Of a stretch of 64,000 nucleotides of DNA, positions 8,805 through 16,683 are shown one piece after another; position 1 is the first letter of the stretch, and the number at the start of each line of letters is the position of its first letter. The position numbers and the translations under genes were made by a program. The notes under the pieces are model-generated. The model was not told the DNA's origin and did not search any database. It was given only the letters and a program-made list of their open reading frames with translations. The stretch is taken from positions 1 through 64,000 of the forward strand of contig CAVSLA010000003.1 in the NCBI GenBank assembly GCA_963728825.1, written 5' to 3'. The DNA comes from CAVREM01 sp963728825 (GTDB lineage: Bacteria; Acidobacteriota; Vicinamibacteria; Vicinamibacterales; CAVVIG01).

Positions 8805-10226
8805 CTATTGAACTGCCGTCCGAAACGCCCGGTAGTGTCGCTGCAGCCACTGAGTAGGCGACCCGTCGCGCCCGCGAAGATCGAGCAGTTCGCGGATGTG
8901 ATCGTCCGTCAGGATGAGAATGACCTTGCGATTCGGCACGGAGTCATTCCAAACAGAGAATGTCTTCCGCTGGACCGTCTCCTGCGGCGAGTGGCGGGTC
9001 ACAATGACGCCGAGCCTCCCGAGCCGATCGCCGAGATACGTCGCCGTCTGGTTGATCGCCGCCAGATCGAGAACGTCCGTGTTCTTCACCTCGAACATCA
9101 CCAACAGTCCCGCGTGCTCTGTGCGGATGTACTCCCAAAAGGACTCGTCTGAATCGTTAGTGAAGACGATGTCCCGACGTTCGGTGCCGTCGAACGTCGG
9201 GACCTCTGGCTGACCATCGATCAGCTCAGGGCTGAACAAGAAGTTCAGCGCCTCCAGCACAAAACGCTGATACTCGGCCGCCTGTTCACGGCCAGGTAAA
9301 ATGCTCCCAAGCTTCCGCTTAAGATTCTCCGCCTGGTCGCGTGCAGCCTGATCGATGTAATTCAGTGCCGGTCGAGCGTCGCGCCCTCTCTGTTCGCGGG
9401 AGCGCACATATCGTTCCACCAACGCGATGTCGTTGCGAGTCACGGTGACAACGTCGCGTTTGGTCTGCTTGGATTCGTCCTGGCTCGGCCCGTTGCTCAT
9501 CGTCAACGCGGCCCGGGCTTTCGCACGTCGAGCCCCGAGATAGGCGTTGAACTCCGTCTTCACAAAATCGTCATAGTTGATCCACGGGAGCACTCGAACG
9601 ATCCGCCGAGGGACGAGCAGAATTGGTGAGCCGTCGACGGGACTGACCGGCAGGTCCTCGTAGGAATCGACCCAGTCACCAGACTCCGGATCATGGATAT
9701 GCCCAATTGGGACATTCGTCTTTCTAGCCAAGTTCCAGATGTCGCACTGGCGTTGTGTGTAGCCGATCAGAAACCGTTTGAGCACATTCGCCGCGATATC
9801 GCTGACGCGATCAGGCCCGATACCTGCCGACAGGAGTTGCATCTCTTCGATGTGTCGAACGCCGCGCTCCTGCAGCCCTGGTGATCCATGCAGCGTCTCA
9901 AGAATCAACGTCGTCATGTGGGATCCAACACCCGATCCACGCTTGCCGCCCTGCGTGTACCCAAATCCGATGGCAGCGACTTCTGGGAAATCGAAAATCG
10001 TCCGCGCGCGCTCCGTTGCCCCGCTTCGCACGGCTTGAATCCCGTTGTTGAACGCCGCGAGCAGGAGTGCGTGGAGCTGTCGGTATTCGACATCTCTGCT
10101 CTTGTAGAGGAGAAATGGGTCTATACCCAGTGGTGTGTCGACTCCGACGCGCGGGATGACAAAGTCGACATCGTACTGAGAGATTCCGCCGAGAAGCGGG
10201 GCGCGAGGATCTATAGGGTGGTCCAT
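8805..10226 (-). CDS. PD-(D/E)XK-type nuclease of candidate defence operon
   Basis: This is the 473-aa last gene of a four-gene minus-strand operon. The C-terminal third reads as a restriction-type nuclease core: an acidic residue in TERRDIVFTND, then GLLVMFEVKNTD (the E-x-K step, ~residue 385), then LGRLGVIVTRH. The N-terminal ~250 residues are a distinct domain with GGISQYDVDFVIPRVGVDTP, a helical block IGPDRVSDIAANVLKRFLIG and LPVSPVDGSPILLVPRRIVR. I do not recognise this domain as a named family. DNA cleavage is an inference from the motif; the N-terminus may sense or regulate. It starts 12 bases after the coiled-coil gene. Confidence 0.7.
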   Translation of the reverse strand: MDHPIDPRAPLLGGISQYDVDFVIPRVGVDTPLGIDPFLLYKSRDVEYRQLHALLLAAFNNGIQAVRSGATERARTIFDFPEVAAIGFGYTQGGKRGSGVGSHMTTLILETLHGSPGLQERGVRHIEEMQLLSAGIGPDRVSDIAANVLKRFLIGYTQRQCDIWNLARKTNVPIGHIHDPESGDWVDSYEDLPVSPVDGSPILLVPRRIVRVLPWINYDDFVKTEFNAYLGARRAKARAALTMSNGPSQDESKQTKRDVVTVTRNDIALVERYVRSREQRGRDARPALNYIDQAARDQAENLKRKLGSILPGREQAAEYQRFVLEALNFLFSPELIDGQPEVPTFDGTERRDIVFTNDSDESFWEYIRTEHAGLLVMFEVKNTDVLDLAAINQTATYLGDRLGRLGVIVTRHSPQETVQRKTFSVWNDSVPNRKVILILTDDHIRELLDLRGRDGSPTQWLQRHYRAFRTAVQ

Positions 10227-10238
10227 TCGCGCGCTCGG

Positions 10239-10928
10239 CTACTCTGACCCAGCGATGCTTCGTTCGACGCCAATCCGATCAAGTCGCTCAAAATCGAAGA
10301 AATCGTTGTCGTCGCCGTCGCTCTGAAAAAACCAGTCGTCCGGCGGCTTCGCGCCGAGCACCGACTCAACATCCTCCTTCGACGGATGTTCGTTCTGCTC
10401 AGCGACGAACTTGAGGGCTGCGCAAATCGTTCGAGCTTCGCGCCGCATCTTAGTCACGCGTTTGTCTCGATCGCTGAGTTGCTTCGCGGCCCGGCCGAGG
10501 CATTGCTGAACGGATCGTGCAACCAAAAGAACATCCGGGTAGACGGGATTGGTGCCGGCGGGCACGAACTCTTTGATGCGGTCCAAGTACGGGTCGCCCT
10601 CGACGATGCCCTTCGCGTCCCGAATGATGTCGTTGGCTTGGTCTACGATGAGCGTCGTGGCTTCGAGGAGCGACCTTCCCTTCGCGAGCTTGTCGACCTC
10701 CTCGTAGAAACCGACGAGATGATTGGTGAGAGCATCGTGTCTGACGACGCGTTCTCTGGCAACACGGACCGCCTCCTCGAGCTTTGCGAGCTCCTCTTCG
10801 GCGGTGCGACGCTGCTCCGCACGGCGGGTTCGCACCTCTTGCTCTTGGCGTTCGCGACGCTCATCGGCAGCCGCCTTCCGCGCGAGCTTTTGTTGCGCCT
10901 TGTCTTGATCGGTTTTTGTCTTAGCCAT
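10239..10928 (-). CDS. Coiled-coil protein of candidate defence operon
   Basis: The protein is 229 aa from ATG 10928 (235 aa if GTG 10946 is used). The first ~75 residues are highly charged (K, R, E, Q) with heptad-like character, predicting a long coiled coil. The middle (LLEATTLIVDQANDIIRDAK) is helical, and the last ~30 residues are acidic (SDGDDNDFFDFERLDRIG). There is no TM helix or signal peptide and I recognise no family. The gene sits between the protease regulator and the nuclease, so it may be a scaffold, sensor or inhibitor for the nuclease. That role is inferred from position only. Confidence 0.65.
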   Translation of the reverse strand: MAKTKTDQDKAQQKLARKAAADERRERQEQEVRTRRAEQRRTAEEELAKLEEAVRVARERVVRHDALTNHLVGFYEEVDKLAKGRSLLEATTLIVDQANDIIRDAKGIVEGDPYLDRIKEFVPAGTNPVYPDVLLVARSVQQCLGRAAKQLSDRDKRVTKMRREARTICAALKFVAEQNEHPSKEDVESVLGAKPPDDWFFQSDGDDNDFFDFERLDRIGVERSIAGSE

Positions 10929-10971
10929 GACATTCCGCTTCTTCACGTCTGGCAGCGAGCGTCATTCGTCG

Positions 10972-12072
10972 TCACTTCTTTCGAAGAAACTGATGAACCC
11001 TGGACGGCTGGTCGACCCGGGAGGCCGAGTCACGAGCAGCAGGAAGGGCAACGAACGACAACCCAAACACCAGCGCATCGATATCGCTACTCTGCACGCC
11101 CAGTTCGGATGCCAGAGCTTGACGCGTCATTCCCTGCGCCTTTAAGGCAGCGAAGACCTTGTTGAGAATCTGCGACGTTTCTCGCTCACAGCCGTCTGGT
11201 TCCGTCGTTCGGTACCCACGCGAGGAAAGTTCGACCATTAATGTGCGGTAGTGCCACTCTGTGAGCAGTTCAACAGCATGAAGACGATGGACTAGCGCCG
11301 CCACCGAGACGTTCCATTGCTTCTTGAGTTTCAGCAGCTCTTGAAGAGGTGGAAAGCGTGGGGCAGTGGCCAGCACGCTTGCGCGTGGCATCAGAAAAGC
11401 TGACGCAAAAGTGTCGGCCTCGCGCTCGGCCTCTCTCCCACGACAGTTTGGGCCACCATGTCTATGCAGCGCTAGATGACCCAATTCGTGAGCGGCATCA
11501 AAGCGGCTCCGCTCAGCCGATTTCATCGTGTTCAGGAAGACGAACGGCTTGCCGGCGCGCCAGAGCGAAAATGCGTCTACTTGCCGACACTCTTCTGCAA
11601 GCGAGAAAACCCTGACGCCACGTTGCTCTAGGAGATGCACCACATTTCGGATTGGCCTCGCCCCCAGCTGCCATTGGCCACGAAGGGCCTCGGCAGCAGT
11701 CTCCGGATCAGCGCCTCTGAACGACGGAAGACTCGGGGCCGGCAGGTTGAAACGCTGCTCCAACCAATCGCTCAGCTCGATAGCAAGCGCTCCCGCGGCA
11801 ACGGCTGCGTTTCGCTGCCCCGCTGTCATTGAGGTGAGCGAACGAAAGCTGGCGCTCGTAACTGGGGGTCGGTCAATTGCCGGGCGACTAAAGAACGATG
11901 GTGAAAACCGGAGGACGCGAGCGATCTCCGCGAGCGTCTCGGCCGAAGGGTCCATCTCACCAGCCTCAAACGCCGAGATGCTCCGCATCGTTACCCCGGC
12001 GAGGTCAGCCAAGCGGCTCTTCGTCATACCGCGCCGCATCCGTGCGACGGTGAGCCGCGACGATGTAAACAA
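10972..12072 (-). CDS. XRE-family regulator fused to ImmA/IrrE metallopeptidase
   Basis: The 366-aa protein starts at TTG 12072, directly after the TAA of the preceding gene, with GAGG five bases upstream. Residues 1-60 are a helix-turn-helix (RLADLAGVTMRSISAFEAGE). The middle contains the ImmA/IrrE zinc protease motif HELGH (in FDAAHELGHLALHRHG) with the third ligand region EREADTFASAFLMP. A second helix-turn-helix-like segment (TRQALASELGVQSSDIDALV) lies near the C-terminus. ImmA/IrrE proteases cleave repressors when induced (ImmA/ImmR in ICEBs1, IrrE/DdrO in Deinococcus). Here it could sense infection or damage and release the operon. Confidence 0.8.
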   Translation of the reverse strand: MFTSSRLTVARMRRGMTKSRLADLAGVTMRSISAFEAGEMDPSAETLAEIARVLRFSPSFFSRPAIDRPPVTSASFRSLTSMTAGQRNAAVAAGALAIELSDWLEQRFNLPAPSLPSFRGADPETAAEALRGQWQLGARPIRNVVHLLEQRGVRVFSLAEECRQVDAFSLWRAGKPFVFLNTMKSAERSRFDAAHELGHLALHRHGGPNCRGREAEREADTFASAFLMPRASVLATAPRFPPLQELLKLKKQWNVSVAALVHRLHAVELLTEWHYRTLMVELSSRGYRTTEPDGCERETSQILNKVFAALKAQGMTRQALASELGVQSSDIDALVFGLSFVALPAARDSASRVDQPSRVHQFLRKK

Positions 12073-12738
12073 TTAGACCTCGGTCCGCGCGGTCACCGGA
12101 ATGTCGATTTCCTCCGTCAATTCGAGATCAGCGAAAGCCGGAGGGGTCTGAGACACTCGAATCGGCCCGAGGATGATTCGCTCGCGCCACGCTTCGACGC
12201 GACCGTCCTCACCCAAGGCCGCCGGGAGCGAGAGTTCGCACCGCACGTCGGCGCCAATCCGCGCAATGAGAAGAATCCACGTCAGCGACACACCTTCATC
12301 GATCGCCTCATCCGTCTCACCGTCGTCTGGCTCGTCGAACAAGCGCAGTTGCTGATTGTTCTGTTCGACAGCTCTTTCAGTCGTGGGTCCCTTGGGATAT
12401 TTGGTCCGCGGGGTCGATCCAAGCAGTCCTGTCGCCTCATCTCCAGTGGCAACCGCGATTGCGATCCCTAGGCGCTTGTCCACGACGGTGGAGAAATTCC
12501 CCTCATCGCGTCGTACCCACCCCCGCGGTGCAAGCAACTCGCCGAGCCCGCGGAGCGTGCGGCCCCACGACAGGAGGCCCGGCAGAATCGGCGGGTCGTT
12601 CGCGGTGCACGACGCTCTCGCCGCTTCCCCGACGAGGACGGCGTCGTAGATAATCTGTCTGGAGAGACCGAGACTCTCGAGCCGTTCGTCTTCCGTGGCA
12701 TCTGAATCGAACAGGATTGCACTGGTGCTGCTGTTCAC
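12073..12738 (-). CDS. Unknown protein, first gene of candidate defence operon
   Basis: The 221-aa protein starts at GTG 12738 with GGAG six bases upstream. The N-terminal half is mixed helical (LGLSRQIIYDAVLVGEAARA, then LSWGRTLRGLGELLAPRGWV). The middle has an acidic linker (DEPDDGETDEAIDEG), and the C-terminal part is beta-rich (RIGADVRCELSLPAALGED). I see no catalytic motif, signal peptide or membrane segment, and recognise no family. Its TAA touches the TTG of the XRE-ImmA/IrrE gene, so the two are translationally linked. It could be the protease substrate, a sensor or a partner; none is shown. Confidence 0.6.
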   Translation of the reverse strand: MNSSTSAILFDSDATEDERLESLGLSRQIIYDAVLVGEAARASCTANDPPILPGLLSWGRTLRGLGELLAPRGWVRRDEGNFSTVVDKRLGIAIAVATGDEATGLLGSTPRTKYPKGPTTERAVEQNNQQLRLFDEPDDGETDEAIDEGVSLTWILLIARIGADVRCELSLPAALGEDGRVEAWRERIILGPIRVSQTPPAFADLELTEEIDIPVTARTEV

Positions 12739-12752
12739 GCGGAACTCCTAGC

Positions 12753-12793
12753 CTTATGCCGCCGAGGTTCCTATTCTTATGCCTCATTTGAGG
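12753..12793. promoter_or_regulatory. Operator candidate upstream of defence operon
   Basis: Two direct copies of CTTATGCC (12753-12760 and 12776-12783) are 23 bases apart, about two helical turns, and a near-palindrome CCTCA-TT-TGAGG (12782-12793) adjoins the second. They lie just upstream of the first operon gene (GTG 12738). This fits a binding site for the XRE domain of the second gene, but no sure -35/-10 pair could be assigned. The remaining 12794-12978 holds no gene I can see. Confidence 0.4.
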
Positions 12794-12978
12794 ACAAAAA
12801 ACAAGAAGTTTCGCGCTTCGCTCGTGGTGCCGACGAACAGCAGCTTGTGTGGTCTAGAGGTCGTTCGGATTTAGGATGGCAGCGGCGTCTGCGTGCGTCG
12901 TGGTCAGCGCTACGTGACTCGCTGCTTTCACGCCGATGCCGTAGGTAAAGCGGCGGCGGCCGAATCAGCGGAGCCGCG

Positions 12979-13581
12979 TCACTCCTCAAGCGACTCGGCG
13001 AGCATCCGGCTAAAGACGGCGACTGTGGCTCGCCAGTCGCCGTTCATCGCCGCCGCGCCAGCGTCGCCGTAGCCGCCGTCAGGGCGAGGACGCAGCCGGA
13101 TCGCCGGCGGAAGGCCGTATCGCATCAGCAACGCGTTAGCCCAGATGCGCGCCGTCCGGCCGTTTCCGTTGGCGAACGGATGGATTCGAACCCACTCGGC
13201 ATGCGCCCATGCGCACAGATCGATGACAGCCGCGAGGCCGTCGGTGTCGAGCGCCTCCGCGCGTGGGTACCGCGCGTCCAGCGCGGCCACCGCTCTCTGT
13301 AAGGTCTGTTCGAAAGCCGCGAGCTCCGAGGCGACCCGCTCAGGCGGCGCGCCTTCGTGCCCACCGACCCAGACGCGCGTCGTCTCAAGGCCGGGCTCGC
13401 CGCGAAAGCGCCCGACGTATTTCTTGTCGGGCACCTTGAGACCGGCCATCGTGTCACCCTGCCACCGCCGCGCGTCCTCGACGGCTGGGACCTCTCTGCG
13501 AGCGGCGCGATCCCGGACGTCGCGAAGAACGCCAACGAGGTTCTGTCGAAGTCTTGGGCTGTCTGCGTCCCAGTCAGCCAC
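12979..13581 (-). CDS. Fic-domain protein, probable toxin
   Basis: The 200-aa protein carries the full Fic active-site motif HPFANGNGRTARIW (~residues 146-159), with the catalytic His and the GNGR anion-binding loop intact. Fic enzymes usually transfer AMP to a target hydroxyl; some use other nucleotides. It starts at GTG 13581, overlapping the upstream RHH gene by eight bases, so the pair is translationally coupled in antitoxin-first order. I see no N-terminal inhibitory (S/T)xxxE(G/N) helix in the protein itself, so inhibition may come from the partner. The toxin role is inferred from this layout. Confidence 0.8.
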   Translation of the reverse strand: MADWDADSPRLRQNLVGVLRDVRDRAARREVPAVEDARRWQGDTMAGLKVPDKKYVGRFRGEPGLETTRVWVGGHEGAPPERVASELAAFEQTLQRAVAALDARYPRAEALDTDGLAAVIDLCAWAHAEWVRIHPFANGNGRTARIWANALLMRYGLPPAIRLRPRPDGGYGDAGAAAMNGDWRATVAVFSRMLAESLEE

Positions 13582-13969
13582 GTATCAGCTCGCGCACCAA
13601 CCGCTGGGCGGGTCCCTTGGCGCGAGTTGTCTGACCCTCCACTGGGTCCTGAGCGGCCGATTCGGCTTCGGCGTCGGCGAACTTGGAGATCGCCGATTCG
13701 AAGTCCGCGTCCGCGTGTCGGTAGGCTTTGACGCGACGAAGCGTCTCCTCGAGTTCCGCCTCGACGGTCGCGGAGCGGGTATCGAGGTACTCGCCTACGG
13801 CTTCGTTGACGAGTCGGTTCAACGGCACTCGCCGCACCTCGCCGAGTAGCGCCAACCCTTTCTCTAGGCGGGGATCGAGACGGAAGGTCGTCGCCTTGCG
13901 CCCACCCCCTCGCTTCGCTCGGGTAGAAGCGGAGCGCCGACTTGAGCGAGCGACAGCTTTGCTTTTCAT
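13574..13969 (-). CDS. Ribbon-helix-helix-like protein, probable antitoxin
   Basis: The 131-aa protein starts at ATG 13969. A basic N-terminus (RSSRRSASTRAKRGGGRK) leads to an RHH core, ATTFRLDPRLEKGLALLGEV and NRLVNEAVGEYLDTR (~residues 28-70). A helical acidic tail then probably contacts the Fic protein. A promoter with -35 TTGACG and -10 TATCAT lies directly upstream and is overlapped by a TGACGTCA palindrome, which suggests autorepression. The start lies only ~4 bases after the predicted transcription start, so the message may be near leaderless. A TTG at 14008 would extend it but would fall inside the promoter. Confidence 0.75.
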   Translation of the reverse strand: MKSKAVARSSRRSASTRAKRGGGRKATTFRLDPRLEKGLALLGEVRRVPLNRLVNEAVGEYLDTRSATVEAELEETLRRVKAYRHADADFESAISKFADAEAESAAQDPVEGQTTRAKGPAQRLVRELIRG

Positions 13970-13979
13970 GGCTGCCGTA

Positions 13980-14026
13980 ATGATATCAACATGCAGTTGT
14001 GACGTCAAAACATTGTATTGACGTCA
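13980..14026 (-). promoter_or_regulatory. Promoter and tandem TGACGTCA operators of RHH-Fic module
   Basis: On the minus strand, TTGACG (14003-14008) and TATCAT (13980-13985) are separated by exactly 17 bases. The perfect palindrome TGACGTCA occurs at 14000-14007, overlapping the -35, and again at 14019-14026. The copies are 19 bases apart, which puts two dimers on nearly the same DNA face, as in many RHH autorepressor sites. Confidence 0.65.
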
Positions 14027-14105
14027 CGTGCCGTCACGCCAGTCTCCGACGAGACGCAATTGTGCGTCCAGACGCATATTTGCGTCTCTCAGCAACCGGC
14101 GGCGG

Positions 14106-15533
14106 TCACCGCCGGAACGGCACAACGGTCCCGGTGGCCGCCTGGTTGGTTCCAAGCATGGCCTCGAGATACCGTGCCCATGTCTCAAGGGCAGCCCTCT
14201 TCTCACTCCGGTACGCGTGCAGGTTGTAGTGACGCCGCGTGACGCCCGGCTCGGTGTGATTGAGAATTTTGGGGATGATGTTCTCAGGCACGCCTGCGTC
14301 AGCCATCAAGGTCGCGGCCGTCCGGCGGAGGTCGTGCGCTGTGAAGCCGAAGCCGCAACGCTTTCGAAGCCGTTGCACAGCCTTCTGAATCTCGAGGTAC
14401 GGTCCCTTTGTCTTGCGCGACGGGAACACGTACTCGCTTGCCGCACGCGCAGTCTGATTTCTCTTCACTCGGTTCGTGGAGTTGATCCTGAGGCGTTCGG
14501 CCTCATCACGCGTCGCCAGGTCGCGCAGTAGATCGATGACCGCACCACTCAGCGGCACCTCGTGGGCGAGACCGTTCTTGGCGTCCGTGCCTGGGATGGT
14601 CCACACGATCGGCTCGACCTTCGACGGGAACGCGAGCCCGTCGGCGGTCCGCTCGAAGAGCGCCGGCTGCAGCTGTGACCAGCGCATCCGGGACGCCTCA
14701 CCGGACCGCTGTGCCGTCAGCAACAGCGTGCGAAACAGCGTCGCGACGCGATGGTGTTCGGCACCGAGCTCGCGCGAGAACGTCCGAATCTCGTCCGGTG
14801 AGAGCACGCGGTCGCGCGCCGTTTCCGGCGCAACGGGTTTCAGGCGCGCCGCGGGGTTCGCGTCGATCCACTCGCGGTCCAACGCAAAGTTGAACATCTT
14901 TTTCACGAGCGCCAGCAGACGATTGGACATGATCGGCGCGCCGACCTTCTCTAGTCCATCCTCCGTCGTGCCTTTCCGCAACCGCCGTTCGGCGATCGCC
15001 TCGACGAGATCGCGGACGTCACGGCGAGTGATGTCTTTCACCTTGCGATGTCGCCATTCCGGTAACAAGTATCGTTCGATCTGGCGCTCGTCCTCGCGCC
15101 ACGAGCGCTTCCGCGGCCGGCCGTTCGCGCCGACCTGCTTCGCCCATCGCTTCATGTATTCATCGGCGAGCTGCCCGAACGTCTCAGCCTTGCGCTCAGC
15201 CACGCGCTCGGCAACTGGATCTCGATGATCGATTTGGATTCCACCAAGCATGCGTTGAGCAGCGAGTCTCGCATCCGCGAGCTTGACCGCCGGGTATGTT
15301 CCGAGCTTCATCCGGCTCGCATTCCCGCTGGGACGGCGATACATCACAATCCAGGTCTTCCGACCGCTCGGCGCGACGCGGATGCCGAACCCAGGCAGCG
15401 ATAAGTCCCAATAGTCGGTGAGCTTCGCGGTCGGCTTGAGCGCGAGAATGGTCCGGTCGATGAAGTTCAGAGGACGCCGGGCTGGTGTGATGCGCACTTG
15501 CGGGACGATTTCAACGTGGGCGGCGCGACTCAT
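14106..15533 (-). CDS. int: P4-type tyrosine integrase of the element
   Basis: The 475-aa protein starts at ATG 15533 with GGGAG upstream. The N-terminal DUF4102-like arm-binding domain (DYWDLSLPGFGIRVAPSGRK, MKLGTYPAVKLADARL) is followed by a SAM-like core-binding domain (~115-215) and the catalytic domain. The active-site residues are present: Arg in LLLTAQRSGEASRM, HxxR in TAHDLRRT, and Tyr in TRRHYNLHAY. Such integrases insert elements into tRNA 3' ends. The gene begins 161 bases from the tRNA-Thr fragment, the usual int-att arrangement. Confidence 0.92.
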   Translation of the reverse strand: MSRAAHVEIVPQVRITPARRPLNFIDRTILALKPTAKLTDYWDLSLPGFGIRVAPSGRKTWIVMYRRPSGNASRMKLGTYPAVKLADARLAAQRMLGGIQIDHRDPVAERVAERKAETFGQLADEYMKRWAKQVGANGRPRKRSWREDERQIERYLLPEWRHRKVKDITRRDVRDLVEAIAERRLRKGTTEDGLEKVGAPIMSNRLLALVKKMFNFALDREWIDANPAARLKPVAPETARDRVLSPDEIRTFSRELGAEHHRVATLFRTLLLTAQRSGEASRMRWSQLQPALFERTADGLAFPSKVEPIVWTIPGTDAKNGLAHEVPLSGAVIDLLRDLATRDEAERLRINSTNRVKRNQTARAASEYVFPSRKTKGPYLEIQKAVQRLRKRCGFGFTAHDLRRTAATLMADAGVPENIIPKILNHTEPGVTRRHYNLHAYRSEKRAALETWARYLEAMLGTNQAATGTVVPFRR

Positions 15534-15694
15534 TAGCGACTCCCGTCTGGCAGCACATTGGCAGCAGAACGACGCCACTTGCCGGACCTTGCTGCAACAC
15601 GATGAAAACACGAAGTCGCGCTTAAAGCAATATCAAAGAACGAGTTGTACGTTCACCGCTGTTTCAGCGCGCGTCAGCGGATTGCACTTGCTAG

Positions 15695-15743
15695 TGATTC
15701 GTAATCAGCAGGTCCGCGGTTCAAGTCCGCGTCGCCGGCTCCA
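15695..15743 (+). other. tRNA-Thr(CGT) 3' fragment, attachment site
   Basis: The sequence runs from the anticodon loop (TTCGTAA, anticodon CGT) through the variable loop, a perfect T-arm (CGCGG-TTCAAGT-CCGCG) and the acceptor 3' strand to CCA. The 5' half is absent: upstream bases do not pair to give an anticodon stem, and no GCCGGC acceptor 5' strand lies nearby. The acceptor strand has one extra C (TCGCCGGC). This fits the duplicated 3' end left at one side of an element inserted in tRNA-Thr. The following 15744-16005 has a CCGCGA/TCGCGG hairpin (15776-15792) but no gene I can see. Confidence 0.75.
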
Positions 15744-16005
15744 AAATCCCTAGAAAGTCCGGCTGTTTCACTGAACCGCGATTCATTCGCGGCTGTTTGA
15801 CGCACAATCTGACGCACACAGGGGACAGTCGATCACTGCAAGTCTTCTCGATTTCCGTCCGCATCGATTCGGCCCACCCTCCGGCCTCTTCGCGCAGGAT
15901 GAACCGCCGCCCGGATCGAATCGTTGTGGCTCTCCACCATCGGCCGGAAAATCTGGCCAGGACGCCACCGTACGTGTCGGGTACCATGAGATCAGACTAG
16001 GAAAT

Positions 16006-16527
16006 TTACGGTGGGCTTTCGGCCTCGGCCTGAGCGCGTTCACGTACGGAGAACTCGATCAAGGGCTGATATTGGTTCCAATACGACAGGACGAGGCCCG
16101 CTAGTTCAATCGCGGACACCGTCGGTCGCCCTAGGATTGCAGCCTCTGTCTCGTTCACGTGGATGATCAGGTTTCCGTCATCTGCGAACGCCGAGGAGAA
16201 GCCGGCTGAGAACGGCCCAGTCGTGGCCTCGGTGCCCTTGGGTAGGCAGCGTTCAAGGATGAAGTGCTTGGCGCCGTTACCGAGGTGCCCACAGGTGTCG
16301 GTGATCGCACGTTCCTGTGTGCCTTCCGCTGGCCTCTGCCATTCGAGACCGAGCGGCCTCAACCACTCCGGTATGTGGGTGGCTGTAACAAAAAAGTCGA
16401 ACGCTGCGAAGGAATCGATCGGGTTGTCTCTGAGTCGGGAGTAGTCGTTCTCCAACTTGATGATTAGGTCGCGCGCATCCTCCAGCTGAAAGAAACCATG
16501 ACCACGACCCGGTCTCATGGCGGACAT
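16006..16527 (-). CDS. Conserved-looking unknown protein
   Basis: The protein is 173 aa from ATG 16527 (170 aa if ATG 16518 is used). The core FQLEDARDLIIKLENDYSRL, AAFDFFVTATHIPEWL and GHLGNGAKHFILE resembles a family of unknown proteins seen scattered in bacteria, often in accessory regions. There is no signal peptide or TM segment and no catalytic motif stands out. It is the first gene outside the conjugative element and has no obvious operon partner. The name of the family is not known to me. Confidence 0.6.
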   Translation of the reverse strand: MSAMRPGRGHGFFQLEDARDLIIKLENDYSRLRDNPIDSFAAFDFFVTATHIPEWLRPLGLEWQRPAEGTQERAITDTCGHLGNGAKHFILERCLPKGTEATTGPFSAGFSSAFADDGNLIIHVNETEAAILGRPTVSAIELAGLVLSYWNQYQPLIEFSVRERAQAEAESPP

Positions 16528-16683
16528 GATAGCGCGGTGGCTGTCCAGTCCGAGGCCCCGCCCGTTGCTCGAGTTCTGCGGCCGTGTGATCGACGTGTGC
16601 CGCAACCCGTGGCACCAGACGTGAAACCCGCGGAGTTGCCCAATCTGACGCCCGCGGCGCCCGATTCGGATCTCCCTGCTCGA

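Larger units (their letters stand above)
1..15743. mobile_element. Right part of an integrative conjugative element
   Basis: The left end is outside the window. Support comes from a minus-strand Trb/VirB-type conjugation cluster (1-7790), an AlpA regulator, cargo genes (candidate defence operon, RHH-Fic module), a P4-type integrase reading away from the boundary, and a tRNA-Thr 3' fragment directly beside the integrase start. P4-type integrases commonly recombine within tRNA genes, so the right end is placed at the CCA of this fragment. By inference the intact tRNA-Thr lies at the unseen left end. VirB11, VirD4 and relaxase genes are not in the visible part. Confidence 0.75.

Noticed and set aside
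15695..15743. An intact tRNA-Thr gene
   Set aside because: The D-arm, the 5' anticodon strand and the 5' acceptor strand are absent and the 3' acceptor has an extra base.
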